Notes under the pieces: generated by a model
Databases searched by the model: none
The model's input: the letters and a program-made list of their open reading frames with translations, nothing else
Told to the model about the DNA's origin: nothing
Source: Heliobacterium mobile
Lineage (GTDB): Bacteria; Bacillota; Desulfitobacteriia; Heliobacteriales; Heliobacteriaceae
NCBI RefSeq assembly: GCF_009720735.1
Contig: NZ_WNKU01000007.1
Coordinates: 95,049-159,048 of the forward strand
DNA: 64,000 nt
Direction: 5' to 3'
Translations under genes and position numbers: made by a program
Shown here: positions 43,180-51,863 of the stretch, piece by piece
Layout: every line of letters begins with the position of its first letter
Position numbering within the stretch: position 1 is the stretch's first letter

Positions 43180-43551
43180 ATGTCGAAAAAGCGTCTTGCC
43201 GTGCCTTCCGTTGCTCCTGGTGGCCTTTCAGCCGTTTGCTCTGGTCATTTTGGCCGCTGTGATTGCTTTACCGTCGTTGACGTGGAAGAAGGAAAAGTCA
43301 TAAGAAGCGACGTGATTCAAAACCCGCCCCATGTTCATGGTGGGTGCACGCGGCCGGTGCAACTGCTTTCGGCTCATCAAGTCGATTCGCTCGTTGTTCA
43401 AGGGATCGGTGGAGGCCCTCTGTCCGGTTTTCGCCGTGCAGGGATTGAAGTGTATCAAGCGAGCGAGCAGACTGTAGAGAAAGTCGTCGACGCTTTTTGC
43501 GCGGGAAAAATCGCGCCCATCGATGACAGGAACGTGTGCAGTCACCATTGA
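43180..43551 (+). CDS. NifX/NafY-like dinitrogenase Fe-Mo cofactor family protein
   Basis: A 123-residue protein of the NifX fold, which binds Fe-S or FeMo-type cluster precursors. Conserved parts are SAVCSGHFGRCDCFTVVDVEEGKV, then GGCTRPVQLLSAHQVDSLVVQGIGGGPL and the IEVYQASEQTVEKVVDAF end. Several Cys and His residues (GHFGRCDC, HVHGGC, terminal CSHH) could bind metal. ATG 43180 has AAAGGATG at good distance; ATG 43171 is the alternative. Last gene of the PadR2-controlled cluster; no nif structural gene is present. Confidence 0.85.
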   Translation: MSKKRLAVPSVAPGGLSAVCSGHFGRCDCFTVVDVEEGKVIRSDVIQNPPHVHGGCTRPVQLLSAHQVDSLVVQGIGGGPLSGFRRAGIEVYQASEQTVEKVVDAFCAGKIAPIDDRNVCSHH

Positions 43552-43644
43552 TGGACTGCTAGGCTGGTTTTGACTATAGGCCGATTAATTAGTCGTTCAT
43601 GACTGTTGGCTCATAGGCTCATTCGATGAAAAGGGATTATTCAA

Positions 43645-43686
43645 AAAAAGACCCTTCCCAATAGAGATGTTGGGAAAGGTCTTTTT
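43645..43686. terminator. Bidirectional terminator
   Basis: AAAAAGACCCTTCCCA (43645-43660) pairs with TGGGAAAGGTCTTTTT (43671-43686) with one mismatch. It ends both the NifX-like (+) and TspO (-) transcripts. Confidence 0.85.
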
Positions 43687-43723
43687 CATGTTTGCAAAGA
43701 TTTAATGAGCTACTTTCCTTCTC

Positions 43724-44194
43724 TTACCGGTTAAGTCGGTATATAGTGTAAGAAAGAAAAGTGGCCAGCCCTGACCAGAGGGCATAGGGGAGAAACAGCA
43801 TCGAGGCAAGGCGGGAATAAGACCAAGTGACGAAGACTAAGGCAAAGGCAGTAACGGCGATAGCAGCCGTATCCAAAAAGGAAAGCAAAAGGTTGCGGCT
43901 GAAAGACTGTCCGATGATAAAGAGTTGATTGAATAGATAATTAGCAATAAAGACCCCTTTCCATAGCCAACCGAGACGACGCCAGCCAATTTTCTCCTGC
44001 AAAAGGGCGACAGCGAGGGAAATCAAGCCGAAGATGACGACCCAAGCGAGACCGATGACCGAGCCGGGAGGGGACCAAGCCGGCTTGTCCAGGGACTCAA
44101 GCCACTTCCGATCCATCGGAAAAAGCCAACTGGTGATGGAAAAAGCGAAATAGGTAAGCAAAAAGGTCGTGATCCCAGAGAGTTTATCGACCAT
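43724..44194 (-). CDS. TspO/MBR-family membrane protein
   Basis: A 156-residue, five-helix membrane protein of the TspO/peripheral benzodiazepine receptor family, which binds tetrapyrroles. KPAWSPPGSVIGLAWVVIF is the conserved P-x-P region, followed by FIANYLFNQLF and a last helix with PYALWSGLATFLSY. Start after AGGGGTG. Its presence fits an organism with active porphyrin/B12 metabolism. Confidence 0.92.
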   Translation of the reverse strand: MVDKLSGITTFLLTYFAFSITSWLFPMDRKWLESLDKPAWSPPGSVIGLAWVVIFGLISLAVALLQEKIGWRRLGWLWKGVFIANYLFNQLFIIGQSFSRNLLLSFLDTAAIAVTAFALVFVTWSYSRLASMLFLPYALWSGLATFLSYTIYRLNR

Positions 44195-44385
44195 TCTTTA
44201 TCACCCCTGTTTTTACATACTTGCTTAGGCCTGGATTGTTTGGCAAACAAGTAGTTTCGCTTAGTTTTTCGTTAGTAAGAGCCGACTATACGGTCAAGTA
44301 TTAGGCCCGATGAGCCTTTTTATCGATACGGCATTGTGCCCAGCGAAGCGGTAGGGTATGCTTTTCTTGAGGTGCTACAAAAATC

Positions 44386-45024
44386 ATGCTTGAAATATAT
44401 CAAACCGTGAAAGAATACGGAGAAACAGAATTGGAGATTAGCAAATCCCGCTTTCTTATCTATACAAACCGCGCTGAAACGGTGGAAGAGGCAATAGAGT
44501 TTATCGGGCGAATCAAAAAGAAGCATTGGGATGCGACCCATAACTGTTCCGCCTATGTGATCGGAGAAAAGGATGAACACCAAAAAGCCGACGATGACGG
44601 AGAGCCCTCCGGCACCGCCGGAAAACCGATTCTCGAAGTGATCAAAAAGATGGGGATCAAAGATACAGTGATCGTGGTGACCCGTTATTTTGGGGGCATC
44701 AAGTTGGGCGCAGGCGGACTGATCCGCGCTTATGGCAAAGGAGCGACATTGGGACTAAAAGCGGCGGGAATCGTGGAGCGTCGATTGCATACGCGGATGG
44801 CCATCGAAATAGATTATACCTTTTATGGAGCTGTCGAGAATGAACTGCGCTCCCTCGGTTATCGCATCGATGAAACGAGATTTACTGATAAAGTCACCGT
44901 CGTGGCCCTAGAGATAAACGGTTTAGAGGGGAACCTTGAGAAAAAGGTGAATGATTGGACCTCCGGTCAAGCGTCCATAGCGCAGGAGGGGGTCCTTTAT
45001 GTGGATACTCCTCTAGACTTCTAA
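44386..45024 (+). CDS. YigZ/IMPACT-family protein
   Basis: A 212-residue YigZ-family protein. The N-terminal UPF0029 domain has SKSRFLIY, KHWDATHNCSAYVIGE, DDDGEPSGTAGKPILEV and the RYFGGIKLGAGGLIRAYG signature; a DUF1949-type C-terminal domain follows. The family is linked to translation control and possibly proline-peptide turnover; biochemical role unclear. ATG start; the upstream TTGAGGTG is a possible ribosome site but rather distant. It is 13 bases upstream of the next gene. Confidence 0.93.
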   Translation: MLEIYQTVKEYGETELEISKSRFLIYTNRAETVEEAIEFIGRIKKKHWDATHNCSAYVIGEKDEHQKADDDGEPSGTAGKPILEVIKKMGIKDTVIVVTRYFGGIKLGAGGLIRAYGKGATLGLKAAGIVERRLHTRMAIEIDYTFYGAVENELRSLGYRIDETRFTDKVTVVALEINGLEGNLEKKVNDWTSGQASIAQEGVLYVDTPLDF

Positions 45025-45037
45025 AGGGGAAGAAACC

Positions 45038-46102
45038 ATGCAGGATTCCATTTGGTTGTACCGGATTTATGAAGAGGCCAAAGAATTTGACCTAGGATTG
45101 GTTCAGGCGATCTTTGCCAAGGAAAAGCCGACGAGCCGCATGCGCTTATCCCGTGTGCGACCCAAATCGATCATCATCGAAAATCCACCTGTATCGATCG
45201 ATTTAGGTCCTGTGGAGATTTCATTCCGAGGAAAAAATTACACCTGTCATGTCTTAGCCCGGGTGTATGATCTAGGGGTGATCGGACTTACCCTGCGAAT
45301 CATGCTTCCCGATGATTTGACTTATGAGCAACTCTTGGACTTATCGGTTGCCTTGTATACACAGGAAGAACTGGAATCTCTCTTTCATAAGTGGCTCGAA
45401 AAAGTCACCAGCTTATTATCGGGAGCCATGGAACCGCTGCAAGAGGGAAAAGTGGAGGAAGACTTTACCCTCTTTTTCTTCCGTCGTTGGCGGGATGAAT
45501 GGGATCCTGTTCCGATTCTTTTAGCTGAACGGGAACCGGTAAGCCCAAAAGTTCGCCACGATACCTTGAAAAATTCTTTTTCCTACGGAACGAAAGACGT
45601 GACGATCCTCACTTGGGACTCTGCGTTAGTTGTCGACGCGGAAGGAAGCACCGATATTCCCGAATTAGTGGAGTTTGCCTTAACGCAACTGGTAGAACTG
45701 CGGTATTTCGATCGGTTGTTGTCGGGAGAGATGAAACGTATGTATGACGACATTGAGCGGGCTGACCAGGATTTCTGGTACTCCCGTCTTCGCCAATACC
45801 GCCAGATCATGAAATCGTTAATGGCTCTTGCAATCGATATCAACGAAGTGACCGAAAAAATCCAGAATTCCATCAAAGTGACAGAAGATATTTTTTATGC
45901 GCGTGTCTATGGAGCGGCTCATTCCATATTACGGACATCGGTGTGGATGGACAGCATCCGCCATAAGTTAAAAGTGATCGAAGGCAATTATTCCATGCTG
46001 AATGATGAGGTCATCAATCATCGAGGCGTGCTCCTCGAACTGGCGATCATCCTATTGATCGTTTTTGAAGTATTGATGGGTATCGGCGAAAAACTTTTTT
46101 AG
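45038..46102 (+). CDS. RMD1/DUF155-like protein with C-terminal membrane helix
   Basis: A 354-residue protein. The C-terminal half (residues about 190-354) fits the RMD1/YagE (DUF155) pattern: ALVVDAEGSTDIPELVEFAL, ELRYFDRLLSGEM, a helical middle, and a last transmembrane helix (LLELAIILLIVFEVLMGI). RMD1 proteins are organelle or bacterial membrane proteins of uncertain function. The N-terminal ~180 residues carry no family I can name. ATG after AAAGGGGA. Shares a transcript with yigZ. The name rests on overall pattern, so moderate certainty. Confidence 0.7.
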   Translation: MQDSIWLYRIYEEAKEFDLGLVQAIFAKEKPTSRMRLSRVRPKSIIIENPPVSIDLGPVEISFRGKNYTCHVLARVYDLGVIGLTLRIMLPDDLTYEQLLDLSVALYTQEELESLFHKWLEKVTSLLSGAMEPLQEGKVEEDFTLFFFRRWRDEWDPVPILLAEREPVSPKVRHDTLKNSFSYGTKDVTILTWDSALVVDAEGSTDIPELVEFALTQLVELRYFDRLLSGEMKRMYDDIERADQDFWYSRLRQYRQIMKSLMALAIDINEVTEKIQNSIKVTEDIFYARVYGAAHSILRTSVWMDSIRHKLKVIEGNYSMLNDEVINHRGVLLELAIILLIVFEVLMGIGEKLF

Positions 46103-46117
46103 GATTTTATATCTTTA

Positions 46118-46146
46118 TCCCCCGATGAGATAAGCGGGGGATTTTT
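46118..46146 (+). terminator. Terminator of the yigZ operon
   Basis: TCCCCCG (46118-46124) pairs with CGGGGGA (46135-46141), then T5. Confidence 0.85.
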
Positions 46147-46377
46147 AGTTTTAAACAGAAGTCTCGCTGATGATGATTTATTACAAAGGGATGATGAAAT
46201 GAACATTCCATAAGCTCTCAATGGGTGTTAATTTGGGTACTCTATTAGTTAGGTAATTATATGTAAATATATAAATGCGATTGATGTTGAAATTTTACTG
46301 TGTTATACTTCATCAAGCTTTCTTTTCAAGTCGTTATCCAATAGCGGCTTACAATTTTGCGAAAGGAGTGACGCTAC

Positions 46378-47163
46378 ATGAAGAGAAAAGCTTGGACCCT
46401 GGCATCGAGCCTTCTTGCCGGAATGCTTCTAGTTACCAGTTTAGCAGGACCCGCCATGGCTTCGTCGAACTACACTGTTCGATCCGGTGATACCCTTTGG
46501 AGAATCGCTGCGACAAACGGTGTATCTGTCTCCAATCTGATGCAGGCCAACAACATGTCTTCCACCGCGATTTATCCTGGTCAAACATTGACCATCCCTT
46601 CGTCACAAGGCAAAACCTATCGGGTTGTCTCCGGTGATACCATGTGGAAAATCGCCTCCAAACTGGGTGTTTCCTTGAACAGCCTGACGCAGGCGAATCC
46701 TCAGGTCAACCCGAACTACCTCTATGTTGGACAGGTGCTCAATGTCCCTTCTTCTGTAACCGCTCCTCAACCGTCACCACAGCCAGCGCCGCAACTTAGC
46801 TTTGCTCAGCAAGTGGCCCAACTGGTCAACGCAGAACGGGCAAAAGCGGGACTACAACCCCTTCGGATGGACGGGCCTTTGAGCGCGATGGCTACCGATA
46901 AAGCGAAAGACATGATCCAAAACAACTACTTTTCTCATACCTCCCCGACCTATGGTTCTCCCTTTGATATGATGAAGCAATATGGTATTGCCTACAGCTA
47001 TGCCGGAGAAAACATCGCCGAAGGTCAACAGTCCCCGCAGGAAGTCATGCAGGGCTGGATGAACAGTTCCGGCCACCGGGCGAATATCTTAAATTCGAAT
47101 TATGACACTATTGGTGTCGGCTACTATCAAGGGGCTTGGGTGCAAGAGTTTATCGGAAACTAA
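46378..47163 (+). CDS. Secreted LysM-CAP domain protein (SafA/YkwD-like)
   Basis: A 261-residue exported protein. A signal peptide (to about residue 28, AMA|SS) is followed by two LysM domains (YTVRSGDTLWRIAATNGV and YRVVSGDTMWKIASKLGV) that bind peptidoglycan. A Pro/Gln linker and a CAP domain with NAERAKAGLQPL, FSHTSP, GENIAEGQ and SSGHRANIL complete it. In Firmicutes such proteins are found in spore coats or cell walls. ATG after GAAAGGAGTG. Confidence 0.93.
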   Translation: MKRKAWTLASSLLAGMLLVTSLAGPAMASSNYTVRSGDTLWRIAATNGVSVSNLMQANNMSSTAIYPGQTLTIPSSQGKTYRVVSGDTMWKIASKLGVSLNSLTQANPQVNPNYLYVGQVLNVPSSVTAPQPSPQPAPQLSFAQQVAQLVNAERAKAGLQPLRMDGPLSAMATDKAKDMIQNNYFSHTSPTYGSPFDMMKQYGIAYSYAGENIAEGQQSPQEVMQGWMNSSGHRANILNSNYDTIGVGYYQGAWVQEFIGN

Positions 47164-47200
47164 AATTCTTGCTGTTCATAGTAAAAGAGACTTTCAAATA

Positions 47201-47247
47201 AAAAAAGAGGTCAGTTCAATGATTTTATTTGAACTGGCCTCTTTTTT
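47201..47247 (+). terminator. Terminator of the LysM-CAP gene
   Basis: AAAAAAGAGGTCAGTTCAA (47201-47219) pairs with its near-complement (47229-47247), ending in T7. 19-bp stem with one wobble. Confidence 0.9.
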
Positions 47248-47402
47248 TACTCTCAAATATAAGAATTGTAACGAAAAAAATAACGATTGTTAAAATGTAA
47301 ATACGACGAAAATTTGAAGTATATGAAAAGGGGGGGAGGTAGTAGGCACAACAAATGATCTCATTGTAGCAGGGCAAGCTGGAAAGGAGATGTTCTGACC
47401 CT

Positions 47403-49118
47403 ATGCGCTGGAAAGGAGCCCATCTGGGCATTCGAGCGAAACTGTTCGTTTCCTTTGGAATCACCTTGCTTTTATTCATTGGTTTCGGAATGTATAGCTT
47501 AACGAAGTATGAAGATTCCCATCAAAGGTTAGAAAAGATGAACGATATATGGCTGTCGAGAGTCGATTTGTCCAATGAGTTAAAATGCTTGTTTGTGGAA
47601 TACCGCAGGGAACAAATAGAACTCTCTCACCCCTATTTCGAAGATGAAGATGAACTCAATGAAAAGACTCTAGCGGAAATAGAAGAAAAAATTGAAAGGG
47701 CGATTACAGAGTATCGAGACACAGCCATGGAACCATCAGACATTGAGGCCATAAATTCGATCCGCGAAGAGTGGAAAGCTTTTCGAACCGCCAGTACAAA
47801 ATTTATTGATTTAGCGCGGGATAGTGATGATAAAGAAGCTACCCTTTTGTTAAAAGGGGAACTGCGAGAGTACTTTAACCACCTATGGCAGTCGGCTGAA
47901 AGTCTGGTTGATTATAACCTGAATAGTGCCGCTTTGGATTTGCGCAAAAACGACCAGGACCACGATAAAACAAGAAGCATACTAATTACCTTCATTGTAC
48001 TCGTTATGACATTCTCGATACTCGCCGTATACGCGATGGTTCGCCGCATTACCCGGTCGATGAGCATTTTGCTAAAATCGGCAGAACAAATATCTGATGG
48101 TCATTTAACAGAAAAGATACCTATCATCGGAGACGATGAGTTTGGAATGTTGGCGGTTCGTTTCAATGAGATGGTAAATAGTTTACGGAATCTTGTCTTG
48201 AAAATTGACGAAGGCTCACAAGAGTTAGGCGGTTCATCAGAAGAGCTGAGTGCGAGTACAGACCAGAACAAACATGCCGTCAGTCAGGTCGCTACTGTGG
48301 CGCAACAATTGGCGAAAGACTTAGAAGACCATAAAAATCATCTAGAGACTACCGTTAAAAACGCCGAGGCGATATCTGCCGTGGCTGAGCAAATCAACGC
48401 GTCGGCACAGCATGTCTATTCCTCTGCAACTCTGACCAGCGAAAAGGCCTCTAAAGGCATGTTAACGATGATTAAGGCCATGCATGATATGGAACAGATC
48501 AATCATTCCACGAACGAAGTGGCTACCTTGATCCATCAGCTCGAAAAGCAAACCCAGAAGGTCGAGAAAATGGTTGAACAGATCGATAAAATTGCGGAAC
48601 AGACGAATCTTCTCTCCTTAAACGCTTCGATTGAGTCCGCTCGGGCCGGGGAAGCTGGACGAGGTTTCGCTGTTGTAGCTGAGGAAGTTCGTAAACTGGC
48701 TGAACAAGCGGGACGGTTTGCCAGTGAAATCACGAAGATCATTCATGAAATTCACGAAGAAACTCATGAAGCTGTGGAGGCGATGGAGCATAACTCCGAT
48801 GCGGTAAAATTGGGCGTTCTAACCATCAAAGAAGGTGTAAAGACATTTCAGGAAATCGAAAAAGAGGCAGCCGGTGTGTCCAGGCAGATTGGTGAAGTGA
48901 CTAGTGCCATCGAGCATATGGCTGTCGGCAGTGCGAATACGGTTCATGCCACCGAAGAGATCAGCGCGATCGCCAAGAAAATTAGTGACTATGCACAGAC
49001 GATTGCCGCCACGACAGAGGAACAATACGCCTCTGCAGAAGAAATCTCTTCTAATGCAAAAATGCTGGCCTCACTCGGTCAAGAATTACGCCAGGCTGTG
49101 AACAAGTTTTGTTATTGA
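47403..49118 (+). CDS. Methyl-accepting chemotaxis protein
   Basis: A 571-residue chemoreceptor. Transmembrane helix 1 lies at about 13-33, a helical 4HB-type extracellular sensor with many acidic residues follows, and transmembrane helix 2 is at about 196-214. Then come HAMP (MVRRITRSMSILLKSAEQIS) and the signalling domain, with the hairpin tip EQTNLLSLNASIESARAGEAGRGF and adaptation helices. The sensor ligand is unknown. ATG start; AAGGAG lies 13 bases upstream, longer than ideal. Not next to che genes. Confidence 0.94.
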   Translation: MRWKGAHLGIRAKLFVSFGITLLLFIGFGMYSLTKYEDSHQRLEKMNDIWLSRVDLSNELKCLFVEYRREQIELSHPYFEDEDELNEKTLAEIEEKIERAITEYRDTAMEPSDIEAINSIREEWKAFRTASTKFIDLARDSDDKEATLLLKGELREYFNHLWQSAESLVDYNLNSAALDLRKNDQDHDKTRSILITFIVLVMTFSILAVYAMVRRITRSMSILLKSAEQISDGHLTEKIPIIGDDEFGMLAVRFNEMVNSLRNLVLKIDEGSQELGGSSEELSASTDQNKHAVSQVATVAQQLAKDLEDHKNHLETTVKNAEAISAVAEQINASAQHVYSSATLTSEKASKGMLTMIKAMHDMEQINHSTNEVATLIHQLEKQTQKVEKMVEQIDKIAEQTNLLSLNASIESARAGEAGRGFAVVAEEVRKLAEQAGRFASEITKIIHEIHEETHEAVEAMEHNSDAVKLGVLTIKEGVKTFQEIEKEAAGVSRQIGEVTSAIEHMAVGSANTVHATEEISAIAKKISDYAQTIAATTEEQYASAEEISSNAKMLASLGQELRQAVNKFCY

Positions 49119-49301
49119 AAATCTAATTATTCTGACATCAGAGGCAAATCTTGTCTTTTATGTATAGACTATGATAAAGTAATGTATAGAAAGTGTTACA
49201 TCGATTTAATAATTAATGTGTAGTTTTTGCGACATTTCGTTAAAATAGCATTAGCAAAAGATAAACAACTTCACATCTGTTGAAGTTAGGAGGAGAACCT
49301 C

Positions 49302-49505
49302 ATGGGTAGAATGTTGACGACGTGCCCTGAATGTGGAGCCAGTTTATTGGCGGACAAAAAAAGTGAATCATCTCGGAAAAGCGATAACTGCTGCTCGGTC
49401 TTCCGGACGATTGGCATTTTGAACTATAACGGTGATCAGACGGTTGCCTGGCAATGTCCTGAATGCAAATCGCAGTGGCCTGCCGATACGCGCAAGTGCA
49501 TCTAG
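49302..49505 (+). CDS. Small zinc-ribbon protein
   Basis: A 67-residue protein with two CPEC knuckles (CPECGASL near the N-terminus and CPECKSQW near the C-terminus), an extra CC pair in the middle and a final Cys. It is probably a zinc ribbon of unknown partner. ATG behind TTAGGAGGAG. A 7-bp hairpin (AACTTCA/TGAAGTT, 49267-49287) abuts the ribosome site and could tune translation. Confidence 0.75.
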
Positions 49506-49523
49506 TTTTTCAAGAGCAAAAAG

Positions 49524-49552
49524 ACCGTGATATTTTTTCACGGTTTTTTTAT
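49524..49552 (+). terminator. Terminator of the zinc-ribbon gene
   Basis: ACCGTGA (49524-49530) pairs with TCACGGT (49538-49544), followed by a T-run. Confidence 0.8.
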
Positions 49553-49587
49553 TTCGCCCTGGGATTAAAAAAACAAGGTGAAAAAGA

Positions 49588-49609
49588 GCCCCCTGGTAAT
49601 ACAGGGGGC
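49588..49609 (-). terminator. Terminator of the cyclophilin gene
   Basis: GCCCCCTG (49588-49595) pairs with CAGGGGGC (49602-49609). On the minus strand it is followed by TCTTTTTC. Confidence 0.75.
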
Positions 49610-49619
49610 GACAGTTTGA

Positions 49620-50318
49620 TTACTTTTCTTCGATTGTGACTTTTTCCATGACAATGGTTTGTGTGGGCTTGCTGACCTCTGAGCCAAAGTCACTCTTCGT
49701 AACACGAACGTCCGAAATCTTTAACACTGTGTCCATACCTTCAATGACTTTTCCGAATACAGTATAATTAGGGTGACTGTTTAAAACTTTCGCTTGCTCG
49801 CCGTTACAGATAAAGAACTGGCTTCCGTTTGTGTTTGGACCCGAATTTGCCATAGCTACAACGCCTGGTCCATAGGAGAGTTTGGGCGGTAGTTCATCGT
49901 CAAATTTGTAGCCGGGACCGCCAATACCCTTGCCCAAAGGGTCACCTGTTTGGATCATGAAGTCTTTGACGATTCGGTGGAAGGGGATTCCGTCATAAAA
50001 GCCTTCCCGGGCTAGGAATACGAAATTGTTGACCGTTTTGGGCGATTCGGCAGCTAACAGTTGAATCTTTATATTGCCGAGGTTCGTCTGTATCGTGGCG
50101 ATATACTGTTTTTTCGTGTCAATCTGCATTTCCGGGGCTTTGGAATACTTATTGTTCTTTTCGGCTGTCGGCGCTTTGGCGGCTGGAGCGGGAGATTCCT
50201 TGCTTTGTTGAGCAGGGGCCGGTTCGGAGGGTTTATTGGAAGTCTGGTTGCAACCGACCAAGAACGTCGCGATAGCTAAGGTGACGAAGGCAGTGCCTTT
50301 TTTCCAAGTAAAATTCAT
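49620..50318 (-). CDS. Lipoprotein cyclophilin-type peptidyl-prolyl isomerase
   Basis: A 232-residue exported foldase. The signal peptide ends in a lipobox (LVGC, Cys23), followed by a Pro/Ala/Lys-rich linker of about 40 residues. The cyclophilin domain has FHRIVKDFMIQTGDP, GPGVVAMANSGPNTNGSQFFI and the TVFGKVIEGMDTV end. It acts on the outer face of the membrane in protein folding. ATG after GAAAGGATG. Confidence 0.95.
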   Translation of the reverse strand: MNFTWKKGTAFVTLAIATFLVGCNQTSNKPSEPAPAQQSKESPAPAAKAPTAEKNNKYSKAPEMQIDTKKQYIATIQTNLGNIKIQLLAAESPKTVNNFVFLAREGFYDGIPFHRIVKDFMIQTGDPLGKGIGGPGYKFDDELPPKLSYGPGVVAMANSGPNTNGSQFFICNGEQAKVLNSHPNYTVFGKVIEGMDTVLKISDVRVTKSDFGSEVSKPTQTIVMEKVTIEEK

Positions 50319-50458
50319 TCCATTTCATCCTTTCGTAGAAACTGTGCAACGCTTTTAGTATAAACAGACAAACATTCACAAACAAGTCGTGAAGAAAATT
50401 GTATGAAATCTTTTCAATGAGACCGATTTATGAGAAGATGGAGATGGAGGTGAGGATA

Positions 50459-50974
50459 TTGAGCCTCTTTGGACGCCTGCGCCAGATGTTCGAGGCAGAA
50501 GTTCACACCGATGAACCGGTTTCAAAAGAACGCACCTTGTTCGACCTCAACGTGGGCCAGGTCGTTTCGCTCGATTTGGAGGACTGGATCATTGAGGGCA
50601 AAGTGATCTACCATGCGCAACCGGGATGGGTCCTTTACGGCTTAAAGTCTGGCCGACAGCGGCAGGGATTGCTCATCGATCGTTCCGTACCAGATAAGGC
50701 GGTTGTACTCACCCCCTTTGCCGGACGGATCGGCGATATGACCGATGTGAAGACAGAATATGTTTTAGACGGGAAACATTTTTTCCTAGATTACCATGGC
50801 GAAGGTCTGGTCGACACCTTTGGAGAGACGACGGTCGGACGGGGACAGCTGATGTTTTGGCAGTTCGAGACGGATCAACGTGAGATCTACCGGATCGAAT
50901 GGCAGCAGGGACGCTTTTTTCATTACGATGGGCGTTGGATTGATGCTTTTGAACTGTCCATCGTAGCTGGATAA
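50459..50974 (+). CDS. DUF4178-domain protein
   Basis: A 171-residue protein of the DUF4178 type, with two short repeats around DLNVGQVVSLDLEDWIIEGKVIY and DVKTEYVLDGKHFFLDYHGEG. Mostly beta and cytosolic. TTG start 8 bases after GGAGG; upstream in-frame starts overlap this site. It precedes pspA by 37 bases in the same direction, and such pairing suggests a role in membrane-stress response. No known activity. Confidence 0.75.
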   Translation: MSLFGRLRQMFEAEVHTDEPVSKERTLFDLNVGQVVSLDLEDWIIEGKVIYHAQPGWVLYGLKSGRQRQGLLIDRSVPDKAVVLTPFAGRIGDMTDVKTEYVLDGKHFFLDYHGEGLVDTFGETTVGRGQLMFWQFETDQREIYRIEWQQGRFFHYDGRWIDAFELSIVAG

Positions 50975-51011
50975 CGTGAATTTGTGAAATTTGAGGAGGA
51001 ACAAAGAAGCT

Positions 51012-51680
51012 ATGAGTCTATTTAAACGATTGAAGGATCTAACCTTATCCAATATCAACGCCCTTCTTGACAAGGCAGAAGATCCCGTAAAGATGTTAGA
51101 TCAATACCTTCGGGACATGGACGAAGATATCCAGGAAGCATCTGCTGCGGTAGCTCAGCAGATTGCGGTGACGAAGAAGTTTGAGGCCCAATACAAAGAG
51201 GCCGAGTCGATGGTTCAAAAACGCCAGGAAGACGCCGTAAAAGCGATCAATGCTGGTCGAGACGATTTAGCTAAACGTGCCCTGGAAGACAAAAAGAACC
51301 ACGAAACTCGGTTACGTGACTTCAAAAGCCAGTATGACACTCATTCGGCTACCTCAGAAAAACTTAAAGCCCAGTTGACAGAGATGCGTTCTGAGTTCGA
51401 AAAGTTAAAAGCCCGCCGGGATACGCTTGTGGCTCGGGCCAATGCGGCAAAGGCTACAGAGCAAGTCCACTCGGTTATGAGTGGTTTTGACAGTAATTCG
51501 GCGCGCCGGGGCTTTGACCGGATGGAAGAAAAGGTTTTAGGCATAGAAGCCCGCGCTGAAGCGAGCAAAGAGTTAGCTCATGGTTCGGCAGGAAGCCTCG
51601 ATGACGAACTGGCTGCTTTAGATAAGGGCCAAGGTGTGGACGACGAGCTTGCTGCCTTGAAGCGTCAATTAGGCAAGTAA
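51012..51680 (+). CDS. pspA: Phage shock protein A / IM30 family protein
   Basis: A 222-residue coiled-coil protein that coats stressed membranes. The amphipathic N-terminal helix MSLFKRLKDLTLSNINALLD is followed by DPVKMLDQYLRDMDEDIQEA, the family signature. A long helical hairpin follows (about 25-185), then a short variable tail with two DDELAAL repeats. ATG after GAGGAGGA. Probably co-transcribed with the DUF4178 gene. Confidence 0.95.
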   Translation: MSLFKRLKDLTLSNINALLDKAEDPVKMLDQYLRDMDEDIQEASAAVAQQIAVTKKFEAQYKEAESMVQKRQEDAVKAINAGRDDLAKRALEDKKNHETRLRDFKSQYDTHSATSEKLKAQLTEMRSEFEKLKARRDTLVARANAAKATEQVHSVMSGFDSNSARRGFDRMEEKVLGIEARAEASKELAHGSAGSLDDELAALDKGQGVDDELAALKRQLGK

Positions 51681-51804
51681 GAACGCGAAGAAATCCAAAA
51701 ACCAACACCTAACTATAAATTTACCCTGATAATTAACGTTACTATCTCGAAGATAGTACCTTGATCATCGAAATGAAGTCTATCAAAGGGATAAAGAAAA
51801 AACG

Positions 51805-51846
51805 AACCCCCTGTCCGTAGGAAATGTCTAGGACAGGGGGTTTCTT
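51805..51846. terminator. Bidirectional terminator between pspA and the LysE gene
   Basis: AACCCCCTGTCC (51805-51816) pairs with GGACAGGGGGTT (51831-51842), then T-rich on the plus strand and A-rich on the left. Confidence 0.85.
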
Positions 51847-51863
51847 TTAGCGAAATTAAGTTC

